A stretch of 64,000 nucleotides of DNA from an uncultured Clostridia bacterium (GCA_947649575.1 CANSRZ010000001.1:124001-188000), one strand, 5' to 3'; shown: positions 14,728-22,742, counted from the stretch's first letter. A program made the numbers and translations. Notes: generated from the letters alone by a model not told the origin.

Positions 14728-17115
14728 CTATCTTAACTTTGCACCAGTTTTGTTTTCAACATCTTTAATAATTTTATTGAACACTGCCATAACCTCTTCT
14801 TCCAACAGAGTTCTATTTGAATCTTTAAATGTCAACGAGAAAGCAATCGATTTTTTGCCTGGCTCAACATCCTTATAAACGTCAAAAACTTTGCAATCAC
14901 TTAAAAGCTTTCCGCCTGAACGTTTGATTTGTGTTTTTATCACATCGCTTTCAGTTTCATTATCAACAACAAACGCAAGGTCCTTAACCATTTCTGGATA
15001 TTTATTTGCTTCCTTAAATTTTATCGGCTTTACAACTTTATTTAAAATCTTAGAAAGTGAAATTTCGGCTACAAAGATATCATCTTTTTTATAGTTTGGA
15101 TGCACTCTTCCAATCACGCCAATCTGTTCTTTATCCAACATAATTTTTGCAGTCATGCCTGGATGAAAATTCCAATAAACAACCTTTTCAAAAGTATATC
15201 CACTATTTTCAAAACTATATCGATTTTTGAACCCTAAATAACTAAGCAAGTTTTCAATAATTCCTTTAAGGCAAAAGAAATCTGCTTTAACTTTAACGCC
15301 CTGCCATTGATTGTTGATATAATCTCCTTTAACAAGCATGGCAACTTTTGTTTCTTCCTCATAATTTTTATCATAAGTTTTTGAAACCTCATAAAGAAGC
15401 ACATCTTTAATATTTCTAGCTTTGTTATATTCATACACTCTTAAAAGTGACGGAATAATACTTGTTCTTACAATAGATTTATCAATCGTCATTGGGTTTG
15501 GCAAAATGATTTGCTCTTTATTATCATATTTAAATGTTCTTGCCATTTCTTCACTTGTAAGCGTATAAGTTTTGCATTCATTTAAACCCAAAGCACGCAA
15601 ACGTTTAGAAACATCTTTTCTAAGTTTAACATCTGGCGCATAAACTCCGCGTTTTACAGGCACAATTGGCAAAACTCCTTGCAAATTGTGATAGCCATAA
15701 AGGCGTCCGATTTCTTCAGCTATATCATTCACATTTTCATCAATATCAAGTCTACGATTTGGAATTGTTACAACAAAAGCTCCGTTTTTGAATTCATAAC
15801 CAAAATCCAAACGAGCAAGTTCTGTTTTAACATCCTCATCAGTAAGTTCAAGTCCAAGCAAAGTTGAAACTTCATTTGTCTTAAAAGTCACTTTCTTTGG
15901 AGTTTTGTCAAGTTTATCGTGTTTAACTGTTCCGCTAACAACTTTTGCTCCTGCATAACGTTCCAATAAATAGCAAGCTCTATCAATTGCCATTTGGGTA
16001 TATTCATAGTTAAGACCTTTCCCATAACGGATAGATGCTTCGCTCTTAAGATTCAATCTGTTTGCAGTATAGCGAATTGAAACCGCGTCAAAAATTGCAC
16101 TTTCAATCAAAATATTCTGAGTATTATCGTCAACCTCAGTATTTTCACCGCCCATAACACCCGCAATACAAACTGGCTTATGTCCGTCAGTGATAACTAT
16201 GTCACTAGCTTTTAAAATTCGTTTTTGACCATCAAGAGTCACAATCTGTTCACCCTCTTTGGCGTCACGGACTAAAACATTATTGCCAAGTTTATCCTTA
16301 TCAAAGAAATGAAGCGGCTGCCCAAACTCGAGCATAACATAGTTTGAAATGTCAACCACATTATTGATTGGACGCATGCCTGCCGCAGTTAAGCGTTTTT
16401 TAATAAAATCAGGCGACTCGCCGATTTTTACGCCCTTAACCATTTTGGCAAGATAATAAGGACATTTTTCTGTTGCAACTTGCAAGTTAAAATATTTTTC
16501 AATGTCATCGCCAGCAAGAGTAATAAAATTTGTTGACGGAAGCTTAACTTTTCTATTTAAAATTGACGCAATCTCATAAGCAAAGCCGATGTGATAATAG
16601 CAGTCGTTGTTTCTATGCTTATGCACATCAAGTTCATAAAGAGTATCGTCTGTGCCAAGATAGATATTTGCATCTGTGCCAGGTTTAAGGTCAGTTTTTA
16701 ACTCTTCAATGCCACGTTCATAAGCCTCTTCAGTTTTCTTTTCAATTCCAAGTTCATAAAGCGCGCAAATCATTCCATTTGAGATTTCACCGCGAATTTT
16801 GCTTGTCTTGATTTCAAAATCACCAGGCAAAATTGCTCCTGGAAGAGCCACAATCACTTTCAAACCTTTCCTAACATTTGGAGCGCCGCAAACAATCTGT
16901 GTAACCTTGTCGCCAATATCAACTTGACAGATGTGCAAGTGATCACTATCTGGATGATCAACACATTCTCTAACCTCACCTATAACAAGGTGTTCTATTC
17001 TATTCTTAACAACATTTTCTACATTAACACCCGCCTTAGTAACCTTTACTGCAAGTTCTTCTAAGTCTTGATCAGCAATGTCAATATAATCTTTAACCCA
17101 ATTTAAGCTTATCAT
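14728..17115 (-). CDS. pheT: Phenylalanyl-tRNA synthetase beta subunit
   Basis: A 795-residue beta chain of the alpha2-beta2 enzyme. An N-terminal tRNA-binding EMAP-like domain (about 40-150, with VCGAPNVRKGLKVIVALPGA) precedes the B3/B4 domain that holds the editing site, then B5, the catalytic-like core, and a C-terminal ferredoxin-fold anticodon-binding domain (about 700-795). The length is typical. It starts 2 bp after pheS with AGGAGG just upstream, so the pair is coupled. Confidence 0.95.
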   Translation of the reverse strand: MISLNWVKDYIDIADQDLEELAVKVTKAGVNVENVVKNRIEHLVIGEVRECVDHPDSDHLHICQVDIGDKVTQIVCGAPNVRKGLKVIVALPGAILPGDFEIKTSKIRGEISNGMICALYELGIEKKTEEAYERGIEELKTDLKPGTDANIYLGTDDTLYELDVHKHRNNDCYYHIGFAYEIASILNRKVKLPSTNFITLAGDDIEKYFNLQVATEKCPYYLAKMVKGVKIGESPDFIKKRLTAAGMRPINNVVDISNYVMLEFGQPLHFFDKDKLGNNVLVRDAKEGEQIVTLDGQKRILKASDIVITDGHKPVCIAGVMGGENTEVDDNTQNILIESAIFDAVSIRYTANRLNLKSEASIRYGKGLNYEYTQMAIDRACYLLERYAGAKVVSGTVKHDKLDKTPKKVTFKTNEVSTLLGLELTDEDVKTELARLDFGYEFKNGAFVVTIPNRRLDIDENVNDIAEEIGRLYGYHNLQGVLPIVPVKRGVYAPDVKLRKDVSKRLRALGLNECKTYTLTSEEMARTFKYDNKEQIILPNPMTIDKSIVRTSIIPSLLRVYEYNKARNIKDVLLYEVSKTYDKNYEEETKVAMLVKGDYINNQWQGVKVKADFFCLKGIIENLLSYLGFKNRYSFENSGYTFEKVVYWNFHPGMTAKIMLDKEQIGVIGRVHPNYKKDDIFVAEISLSKILNKVVKPIKFKEANKYPEMVKDLAFVVDNETESDVIKTQIKRSGGKLLSDCKVFDVYKDVEPGKKSIAFSLTFKDSNRTLLEEEVMAVFNKIIKDVENKTGAKLR

Positions 17116-17117
17116 TT

Positions 17118-18161
17118 TTAGTCCTCCTTTCTATCAAACACAGCACTTTCTCTGAGGTCTGTTTGATAAAATTTTCTAATATCGTTGATTCCATATTTAA
17201 GCATTGCTATTCTGTCAGCACCAAAGCCGAAAGCAAAACCGCTCCAAACTTTATGGTCATAACCGCAGTTTCTTAAAACGTTTGGATGAACAATTCCTGC
17301 CCCGCCAATAGTTATCCAGCCAGTGCTTTTGCAAAGTGAACAACCCTTGCCTTTGCAAGAAAAGCAAGTGATATCCATCTCAACAGAAGGCTCAGTAAAT
17401 TGATAGTAACTTGGTCTAAATCTTGTTTCAACATCCTCGCCAAACAGTTTTTTAGCAATAACATCAAATGTGCCTTTCAAGTTTGCAAGGCTGATGTTTT
17501 TATCCACCAGCAAGCCCTCAATTTGAACAAATTGATGAGAATGAGTTGCATCATCAGCGTCACGTCTATATGTTTTGCCAGGGCAAATCATGCGGATTGG
17601 CTTATTCCCGCCAGCGGCAAGCATAGTTCTTGCCTGAACAGGAGAAGTTTGACTTCTAAGCAAAATCTTTTCATCTTCAATATAAAAAGTGTCTTGAGCG
17701 TCACGAGCTGGATGCCCTTTTGGAATATTGAGAAGCTCAAAGTTAAATCTATCCTCTTCCACTTCTGGGCCGTCAACAACATCATAACCCATAGACATAA
17801 ACACCTCTTCAACCTCTTCAAGCACTTTCTCCAAAATGTTAGGAGCGCCAACAGGAATTTCAAGAGCTGGCAAAGAAATATCGATTTGTTCAGCAGCAAG
17901 CTGAGCTTCGATTTCAGCATTTTTAAAATATCTTTGCTTGTCGTCAAGACTCATTTCAATAGCATCACGCACTTCATTAACAAGCGCACCGATAACAGGT
18001 CTATCTTCCGCCTTAACCTCACGCATACCACGCAAAATAGCAGTAAGCTTACCTTGCTTACTCAAAAACTCATTTTTAACATCGTGCAACTCTTTAGCGC
18101 TCCCCGCCATTTCAATAGCCTCCAGCGCCACACGCTTAATTTCCAACAATTCTTCTTTCAT
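17118..18161 (-). CDS. pheS: Phenylalanyl-tRNA synthetase alpha subunit
   Basis: A 347-residue catalytic subunit. An N-terminal coiled coil (1-90) is followed by the class II core with motif 2 near GKTYRRDADDATHSHQF and motif 3 in GFAFGFGADRIAMLKYG. The four-cysteine insertion CFSCKGKGCSLC is visible at about 265-280. It is the second gene of a T-box-led operon, 15 bp downstream of an unknown gene. Confidence 0.95.
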   Translation of the reverse strand: MKEELLEIKRVALEAIEMAGSAKELHDVKNEFLSKQGKLTAILRGMREVKAEDRPVIGALVNEVRDAIEMSLDDKQRYFKNAEIEAQLAAEQIDISLPALEIPVGAPNILEKVLEEVEEVFMSMGYDVVDGPEVEEDRFNFELLNIPKGHPARDAQDTFYIEDEKILLRSQTSPVQARTMLAAGGNKPIRMICPGKTYRRDADDATHSHQFVQIEGLLVDKNISLANLKGTFDVIAKKLFGEDVETRFRPSYYQFTEPSVEMDITCFSCKGKGCSLCKSTGWITIGGAGIVHPNVLRNCGYDHKVWSGFAFGFGADRIAMLKYGINDIRKFYQTDLRESAVFDRKED

Positions 18162-18176
18162 TTTTAATCTCCTTTA

Positions 18177-18803
18177 TTATTGCTGTTCTAAACTTTCTTC
18201 TCTCGGTTTTTCTATACCCATTTTAACTTGTTTTGCATAAACAAAATCATCCTGTTCTTTTTGAGAAAGATTTTCGAAATATAATGGATTTTCAACAAAA
18301 TCTACATTTTCACATAACTCATCCAAACTTTTTGTTTGAAAATCTTTCCCAGATTGACCATTTGTGTGAATAAAATAGCCTCTTATAAACTCTTTCGGTA
18401 AGTTGAAATTAACCGCTGGCATTCTTGGCACAGGGCTAGGCGTTGCTTGTTTGGATATTTCTTTATCTGCCATGTTGTAAATGATTGCTTCTTCGCTCCC
18501 AATTATTGATTCACGCCATTCCAATAGTTGTTTTTTATCTATCCCCATCAATTTCTGGAAAAAAGAAAGTGGAATTTGAATAACGCAATTTGCCGTGTCA
18601 TTAGGTCCATTTTCTTTCCAACAATATGTTGCTAATTTTTTAGGATCTGAGGATGGCGTAAATGGTACAAATGTTGATCGATTACCATTCAATCCAGTCT
18701 TAGCAATACTTTCTGCATTTGTAATACTTGTTCCATGTGCACCTATAACGCTTTTACTTTCAAGCATGTCTGTTGCAAGTTGCAAAATTTCTTCTTTATT
18801 CAT
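18177..18803 (-). CDS. Unknown protein between the T-box and pheS
   Basis: A 208-residue protein with GGAGGAAT before ATG. The segment GAHGTSITNAESIAKTGLNG at about 21-40 resembles the NAD-binding start of ADP-ribosyltransferase-like folds, where a His is followed by a helix and a GL turn. A later stretch (about 135-155) reads FNLPKEFIRGYFIHTNGQ. The catalytic Glu cannot be assigned, so an enzyme function is only a suggestion. It is the first gene after the T-box terminator, so it should respond to uncharged tRNA-Phe together with pheST. Confidence 0.55.
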   Translation of the reverse strand: MNKEEILQLATDMLESKSVIGAHGTSITNAESIAKTGLNGNRSTFVPFTPSSDPKKLATYCWKENGPNDTANCVIQIPLSFFQKLMGIDKKQLLEWRESIIGSEEAIIYNMADKEISKQATPSPVPRMPAVNFNLPKEFIRGYFIHTNGQSGKDFQTKSLDELCENVDFVENPLYFENLSQKEQDDFVYAKQVKMGIEKPREESLEQQ

Positions 18804-18816
18804 AATTCCTCCTACT

Positions 18817-19310
18817 AAAAAAGCCCTTACGCCTAAGCATTAGGACGAAAGGACTAAACTTCGTGTTACCACCTAACTTCAACAGTTCTGGGGAAGCACC
18901 ACTCGGCAAAATTTATTTTTCATTGTTCCAATTCAAATAAATTTTGTTACGCGGGCACGATTGCTTTGCAATCTAACTCGCTATCCTTGCGGTTCCCCTC
19001 CCAATCTCCCTCCACTAAGGTTGCAAAAATGGAAACAAGATTTCCATTTGTTGCGGATTATACAGGGGGAAGCACCACTCGGCATTTTCTCCATAAACTA
19101 TCCTCATTTTTTCTTTTACGCAGAATTACGGCAAAAACTAATACGCCAATCAAAAGCAAGTTAAAGGTTATTTATCATTCCCTAAAAGCCTGTGCCAGCA
19201 GTTCATCTTTGCAGCTAGAAAGTGAATTCGCATTTTTTATTGTTATTCCCTTTCAGCCTTGGGGAACTCTCTGAAAACACCTCAAAAATGTTACTAGTCT
19301 TTCATCATCG
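18817..19310 (-). promoter_or_regulatory. T-box riboswitch leader of the pheST operon
   Basis: Reading the minus strand, Stem I shows GATGATGAAAGACTAGTAAC, AGAGAGTTCC and GGCTGAAAGGG. A specifier candidate TTC (Phe) is at 19226-19224. The T-box core TTAGGTGGTAACACG lies at 18876-18863, with UGGU able to pair with an ACCA end, and a terminator at 18853-18817 ends in six T. The leader is nearly 500 nt, far longer than usual, because 176 bp is bounded by a 19-bp direct repeat (18890-18908 and 19066-19084). Confidence 0.85.
18890..19084. repeat. 19-bp direct repeat GGGGAAGCACCACTCGGCA inside the T-box leader
   Basis: Exact copies lie at 18890-18908 and 19066-19084. The 176-bp unit between them holds an 11-bp AT hairpin (CAAAATTTATT/AATAAATTTTG), a GATTGC/GCAATC hairpin and an AAATGGAAA/TTTCCATTT hairpin. 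It looks like an insertion or partial duplication in the leader. Confidence 0.7.
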
Positions 19311-19372
19311 CTTTTATATGTCTTAATATTAACAAAAATTGCCTATTTTTGTCAACTTTTTTAAGCAAAAAT

Positions 19373-19401
19373 TTGATTTTATTTTATAAATAATATATAA
19401 T
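19373..19401 (+). promoter_or_regulatory. Promoter giving a leaderless transcript for the pseudouridine synthase
   Basis: TTGATT (19373-19378), a 17-bp spacer and TATAAT (19396-19401) lie 6 bp before ATG at 19408; no ribosome site is visible. Confidence 0.65.
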
Positions 19402-19407
19402 TTATCT

Positions 19408-20376
19408 ATGAGATTTCAAAAATATGTTGTTGATAAAGCTTATGACAGCGTTTATATCTACCTTAAACAGCACGGATTTTCTGAAAATTTTATCAAAAAC
19501 CTCCGCAAAACTCACGGAGATATTTTATTGAATAACCAAATTGTGCATATAAATCAACCGCTTAAACAAAATGATATTCTACAAATCAATGCCAGCCCAA
19601 ACACAAAATCTAGTATTATGCATTGCATACTAGGGCTAAATATTGTGTATGAGGACGAATATTATTTAATTGTGAACAAGCCAAGTGGTCTTTCATGTAT
19701 GCCAAATCGTTCGCACTATGCTGAAAATTTAGCTGGCGCAATATGCCATTACATGGATAAAAAATCCACCAACTTTGTTTTGCGAATTGTCAATCGTTTA
19801 GATAAAGACACTACTGGGCTTGTGATAGTTGCAAAAGATAGCGTTGCACAAAAAGAACTTTCAAATGTTCAAAAAACTTATCATTCACTTGTGATTGGCA
19901 AGATTGACAAGCCCATAACGATTGATAAACCTATTGCCACCCTTTTAAATGCTGACGGCTATAATCAGCATAAACGCGTTATTGCACAAAATGGCAAAAC
20001 TGCAATAACTTTTGTTACACCAATAAAATACTATCCAGACAAAAATTTTACATTAATTTCTTGCACGCTAGAACATGGTCGAACTCATCAAATCCGCGTC
20101 CATTTGTCGTCTATTGGTCATCCGCTTGTTGGTGACAACTTGTATACACCCGAAAATGCCACAAACATTATCAACACTGTAAACGAAAAGTGTTCAAATC
20201 CCGCTTGCCTAAGCAAAGCAGAATCGACCCCCAAACAAAGCACAAACATTAATAACCTCACGCATACAGCCCTTGTTTGCAAATCAATCACCTTTACTCA
20301 CCCGTTCACAAAAAAGATAGTCAACCTTGAAGTTGACTATCCTGATGATATAAAAAATTTACTCTGCATATTATAA
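19408..20376 (+). CDS. RluD-type pseudouridine synthase with an in-frame repeat
   Basis: A 322-residue RluA/RluD family enzyme. The N-terminal S4 RNA-binding domain spans about 10-65. The catalytic domain begins with IVYEDEYYLIVNKPSGL (about 80-96), and the catalytic Asp is in VNRLDKDTTGLVIV (about 134). HGRTHQIRVHLSSIGHPL is the usual C-terminal motif. The linker KSSIMHCILG (68-77) is encoded by a 22-bp palindromic repeat (19611-19632), which adds residues between the two domains without breaking the frame. The rRNA or tRNA target is unknown. Confidence 0.88.
   Translation: MRFQKYVVDKAYDSVYIYLKQHGFSENFIKNLRKTHGDILLNNQIVHINQPLKQNDILQINASPNTKSSIMHCILGLNIVYEDEYYLIVNKPSGLSCMPNRSHYAENLAGAICHYMDKKSTNFVLRIVNRLDKDTTGLVIVAKDSVAQKELSNVQKTYHSLVIGKIDKPITIDKPIATLLNADGYNQHKRVIAQNGKTAITFVTPIKYYPDKNFTLISCTLEHGRTHQIRVHLSSIGHPLVGDNLYTPENATNIINTVNEKCSNPACLSKAESTPKQSTNINNLTHTALVCKSITFTHPFTKKIVNLEVDYPDDIKNLLCIL
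19611..19632. repeat. 22-bp palindromic repeat inside a coding sequence
   Basis: TAGTATTATGCATTGCATACTA differs by one base from 5685-5706. It lies in the S4-to-catalytic linker of the pseudouridine synthase gene. Confidence 0.75.
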
Positions 20377-20487
20377 ATCAGCAAAACTAATAAGTTCCAC
20401 CCCATCAAATACGCCATTATCTTTTGCTTCTTTTAAGATTGCCAATTCCTTATCACGATCAAGATAACTTGTTACAGACTTTGTATT
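20371..20487 (-). pseudogene. Possible 3' remnant of a decayed gene
   Basis: On the minus strand a 38-codon open stretch ends with DNGVFDGVELISFADL and a TAA that overlaps the end of the pseudouridine synthase gene. It contains YLDRDKELAILKEAKDNG and looks coding in composition, but has no start codon or ribosome site and is closed upstream by TAA. It may be the tail of a lost gene; chance is not excluded. Confidence 0.3.
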
Positions 20488-20499
20488 TTAAGTCAAATA

Positions 20500-20526
20500 A
20501 AAGAGTTGAGATAATCTCAACTTTTA
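20500..20526 (-). terminator. Terminator of the 20532-20777 gene
   Basis: The arms GTTGAGAT and ATCTCAAC form a hairpin; on the minus strand it is followed by TCTTTTATTT. Confidence 0.6.
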
Positions 20527-20531
20527 CAATT

Positions 20532-20777
20532 TTATTCTTTGTCTTTATTTTCTTGCTCACGTTTCTTAGCTTGTTTTAAATCTGATACTGTATTGGTCAC
20601 AATTCCAACAATTCCGCAAGTCATTCCGCCTGCAAACATAATTAACCAGCCAGGATGCCAAAAGTTTGGAAGAGTTATTCCCAAAATCACATAAACAAGC
20701 GCACAAATAATCATAACTGTTCCGCAAATTGCGCCTGTAATAATTTGAGCCACAGTTTTATTCTCTTGATTTGCCAT
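20532..20777 (-). CDS. Small two-helix membrane protein
   Basis: An 81-residue protein with an AGGAGGGA site upstream. Two hydrophobic segments (about 10-33 and 40-62) are joined by a short loop LPNFWHPGW. The C-terminus is highly charged (KKREQENKDKE) and probably cytosolic. Several small membrane genes cluster in this part of the window; no family is recognised. Confidence 0.6.
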   Translation of the reverse strand: MANQENKTVAQIITGAICGTVMIICALVYVILGITLPNFWHPGWLIMFAGGMTCGIVGIVTNTVSDLKQAKKREQENKDKE

Positions 20778-20842
20778 AATCCCTCCTAGATATAAATATT
20801 ATCACACAAACAAAAATTTTTGTCAAATGAATTTTATTATTT

Positions 20843-21481
20843 TTATTCAATTTCAACAGCTTTAACTTTTGCTGCCAAAACTTCCCCATTCTTGTTTAAA
20901 GATATTTTTGCATCTGAATAACACGCATTTTTACACCAGATATGTTCTTTATATGGCAACACTTCATCTGAATAATTATCCTCCAGAACTGGTACTTTTA
21001 TTTTGTCAAAAATTTCTCCAACTTCTTTATATAGCTGGTATTCGTCTAAAATTTCTTGCAAAGTATAGGATGTAATAGTTTGAGGTTGGTGCATCTTATA
21101 AAATACATCCTTTTTATAAATTTTATCAAAAGCACAATCGTAAATATACCATTTATTATGATATTTAAATTCATTAAAAGCGTGACATACTCTACCCTCA
21201 TTTTTATAAAAAGCCTTGGCAATAACACATTTATCATCTTTATTTAAACCTAAAAGTATACTGCTTGAATGTGCATAACAACAATGTAAACGTTGCCTTA
21301 CCCATTTTTTGTATTTAACATTGCTTTTTAAATAACTAAAGTTTATTGGACAAAATTTACCAATACCAAAAGCTTGGCTTAATTGGCTAGGGAAAGTCAT
21401 GTATGCCAAAGAATTAGTACGAACTATTTTCACCTTTTTCGTAAAATAATTCTTTACTGCAACATATCTAAATATATTCAT
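20843..21481 (-). CDS. Unknown protein with transglutaminase-like Cys-His-Asp pattern
   Basis: A 212-residue protein without a signal peptide. HCCYAHSSSILLGL at about 86-99, CHAFNEFKYHNKWYIYDCAF at about 119-138, and the Asp in YIYDC are spaced like the catalytic Cys, His and Asp of the transglutaminase/cysteine peptidase fold. The family has many small bacterial members of unknown role. The assignment rests only on this pattern. It lies between small membrane proteins on the same strand. Confidence 0.45.
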   Translation of the reverse strand: MNIFRYVAVKNYFTKKVKIVRTNSLAYMTFPSQLSQAFGIGKFCPINFSYLKSNVKYKKWVRQRLHCCYAHSSSILLGLNKDDKCVIAKAFYKNEGRVCHAFNEFKYHNKWYIYDCAFDKIYKKDVFYKMHQPQTITSYTLQEILDEYQLYKEVGEIFDKIKVPVLEDNYSDEVLPYKEHIWCKNACYSDAKISLNKNGEVLAAKVKAVEIE

Positions 21482-21546
21482 ATTTTGATTATAACACCTT
21501 AAGCTTATTTGTCAATATCTAATTAAAAATTTAATAATAAAACGCA

Positions 21547-21780
21547 TTACTTTGTCATTTTTTCCTTGATAATTGAGCAAATTACAAGAGTAATTATTAT
21601 CAAAAAGAATCCTCCAAGACCGACACCCATAAGAATAAAGCCAATCGTTTCTATGTCACTTTTTTGCAAATATTTGCCAAAATTGGCAAAAAAAATGCCA
21701 ATCACGCCCAATACAAATGTTAAAACTAAGGACAGAATAATAAATATTAATTTTAATTTATCTTTTTGACTTTGATACAT
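21547..21780 (-). CDS. Small two-helix membrane protein
   Basis: The ATG at 21780 is preferred because GGGGGAA lies directly upstream; it gives 77 residues. A short basic start MYQSQKDKLK is followed by hydrophobic segments at about 10-32 and 47-70. There are no recognisable motifs. It resembles the neighbouring gene at 20532 in size and topology but not in sequence. Confidence 0.55.
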   Translation of the reverse strand: MYQSQKDKLKLIFIILSLVLTFVLGVIGIFFANFGKYLQKSDIETIGFILMGVGLGGFFLIIITLVICSIIKEKMTK

Positions 21781-21957
21781 ACTTCCCCCTATTAATATAA
21801 AATAAAAAGCGGCTGAAAATGCAAATTTTACACATTCTGCTGTCAAGGCAAAGTGCAGACTTGTCATAAGTCTTTATCTAAATCCAAATCGAATTACAAT
21901 TTGACTTCATAGAACACCCCACGGCAACAATAATATAAATAAAGCCTTATTTAAAAG

Positions 21958-22067
21958 TCGCGACAAAATGCTTCTGTATTTTCATTTGGTCGCGAAACGA
22001 AAAAATTTGGCGTTAAGGTTATAGACTTTTGAAATATCAAAAGCCGAAACCAATCAGCCAAATTTTT
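21958..22067 (-). terminator. Two hairpins downstream of tRNA-Leu
   Basis: AAAAATTTGGC (22001-22011) pairs with GCCAAATTTTT (22057-22067), enclosing a CTTTTGA/TCAAAAG hairpin; on the minus strand it ends in a T run, so it can terminate the tRNA transcript. A further hairpin TCGCGAC/GTCGCGA lies at 21958-21995. Confidence 0.6.
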
Positions 22068-22071
22068 GAAG

Positions 22072-22156
22072 TGGTGCGGGCGGTGGGGGTTGAACCCACA
22101 CTCTGATTAGGAACACGCCCCTTAAACGTGCGCGTCTGCCATTCCGCCACGCCCGC
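22072..22156 (-). tRNA. tRNA-Leu with anticodon AAG
   Basis: An 85-nt tRNA with encoded CCA. The acceptor arms are GCGGGCG and CGCCCGC, and a long variable arm fits Leu. The anticodon arm CACGT-TTAAGGG-GCGTG places AAG at positions 34-36, so it reads CUU and, if A34 becomes inosine, other CUN codons. The T loop is GGTTCAACC. The 5' end is repeated 158 bp upstream. Confidence 0.92.
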
Positions 22157-22320
22157 ATGTGTAATATGTTGATAATAAACTTATAGCAAGGGAATCTATA
22201 AGTCATGGCAGACAAGTTGTCTGCACTAGGAGCAGTCATAGACTGCGACGCATCGAGCATTTACGCTAAGGCAAAAGCCTTTTGTGCAAAGCGGAGATTT
22301 TCCGCCACGCCCGCATGTGT
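22142..22320. repeat. 21-bp direct repeat of the tRNA-Leu 5' end flanking a structured insert
   Basis: TTCCGCCACGCCCGCATGTG plus T is present exactly at 22142-22162 and 22300-22320. The 137 bp between them holds consecutive hairpins: CTTATAG/CTATAAG (22180-22202), GCAGACA/TGTCTGC (22208-22224), GCAGTC/GACTGC (22232-22246) and GCGGA/TCCGC near 22291-22305. The insert separates the tRNA gene from its promoter. Confidence 0.75.
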
Positions 22321-22354
22321 TATATTTTATATGCTTTTTTGAGCATACTTTGAT

Positions 22355-22383
22355 ATTATATACAATATAACTTACATTGTCAA
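22355..22383 (-). promoter_or_regulatory. Promoter of tRNA-Leu
   Basis: TTGACA (22383-22378), 17 bp and TATAAT (22360-22355) on the minus strand. The start site would be about 190 bp upstream of the mature tRNA, an unusually long leader for a tRNA. Confidence 0.7.
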
Positions 22384-22422
22384 GCAATTTTACATAAAAA
22401 AACAAAAAAAATAAATTTTTCA

Positions 22423-22451
22423 TAAATAAAAACGAGCGATTAATCGCTCAT
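22423..22451 (-). terminator. Terminator of the ferritin-like gene
   Basis: GAGCGATTAATCGCTC is a perfect palindrome followed on the minus strand by GTTTTTATTT. Confidence 0.75.
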
Positions 22452-22460
22452 TTTTTAGTC

Positions 22461-22742
22461 TTACTGGTTAAATTCTGCATATCCTTTTTCAAATTGTGTT
22501 TTGCTTTCTGGATCAAGCTTGAATAATAAGCCAAACAATTGCCCTACATGCAACTTCTCTTCATTCATAATGTCAAGTATTGTGCGTTTTGCATCAGGGT
22601 CGTCTGTTGCATCATAGTGGTTTTGATATAAAATTATCGCTTCAAGTTCCCCCATAATATCAAGCCTTGCATTTTGCGCCGTCAATGTTTGATTACTTTT
22701 GTTTGAAGAATTGTTCATCACACTAAACAAACTACTTTTCAT
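22461..22742 (-). CDS. Small ferritin-like protein, resembling EncFtn
   Basis: The ATG at 22742 is chosen because GGAGG is 5 bp upstream; it gives 93 residues. The sequence GELEAIILYQNHYDATDDPD and then NEEKLHVGQLFGLLFKLDP has the spacing of the two-helix encapsulated-ferritin (EncFtn) family, in which one Glu and an ExxH pair form the iron site between subunits. No encapsulin gene is in the window, and no encapsulation peptide of the GSLxxGSL type is seen at the C-terminus. Iron storage or peroxide protection is a likely role. Upstream are GACTAGT motifs. Confidence 0.6.
   Translation of the reverse strand: MKSSLFSVMNNSSNKSNQTLTAQNARLDIMGELEAIILYQNHYDATDDPDAKRTILDIMNEEKLHVGQLFGLLFKLDPESKTQFEKGYAEFNQ

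Noticed and set aside
17400..18167. Plus-strand ORF opposite pheS
   Set aside because: It is the antisense shadow of pheS; its composition is not protein-like and it lacks a ribosome site.
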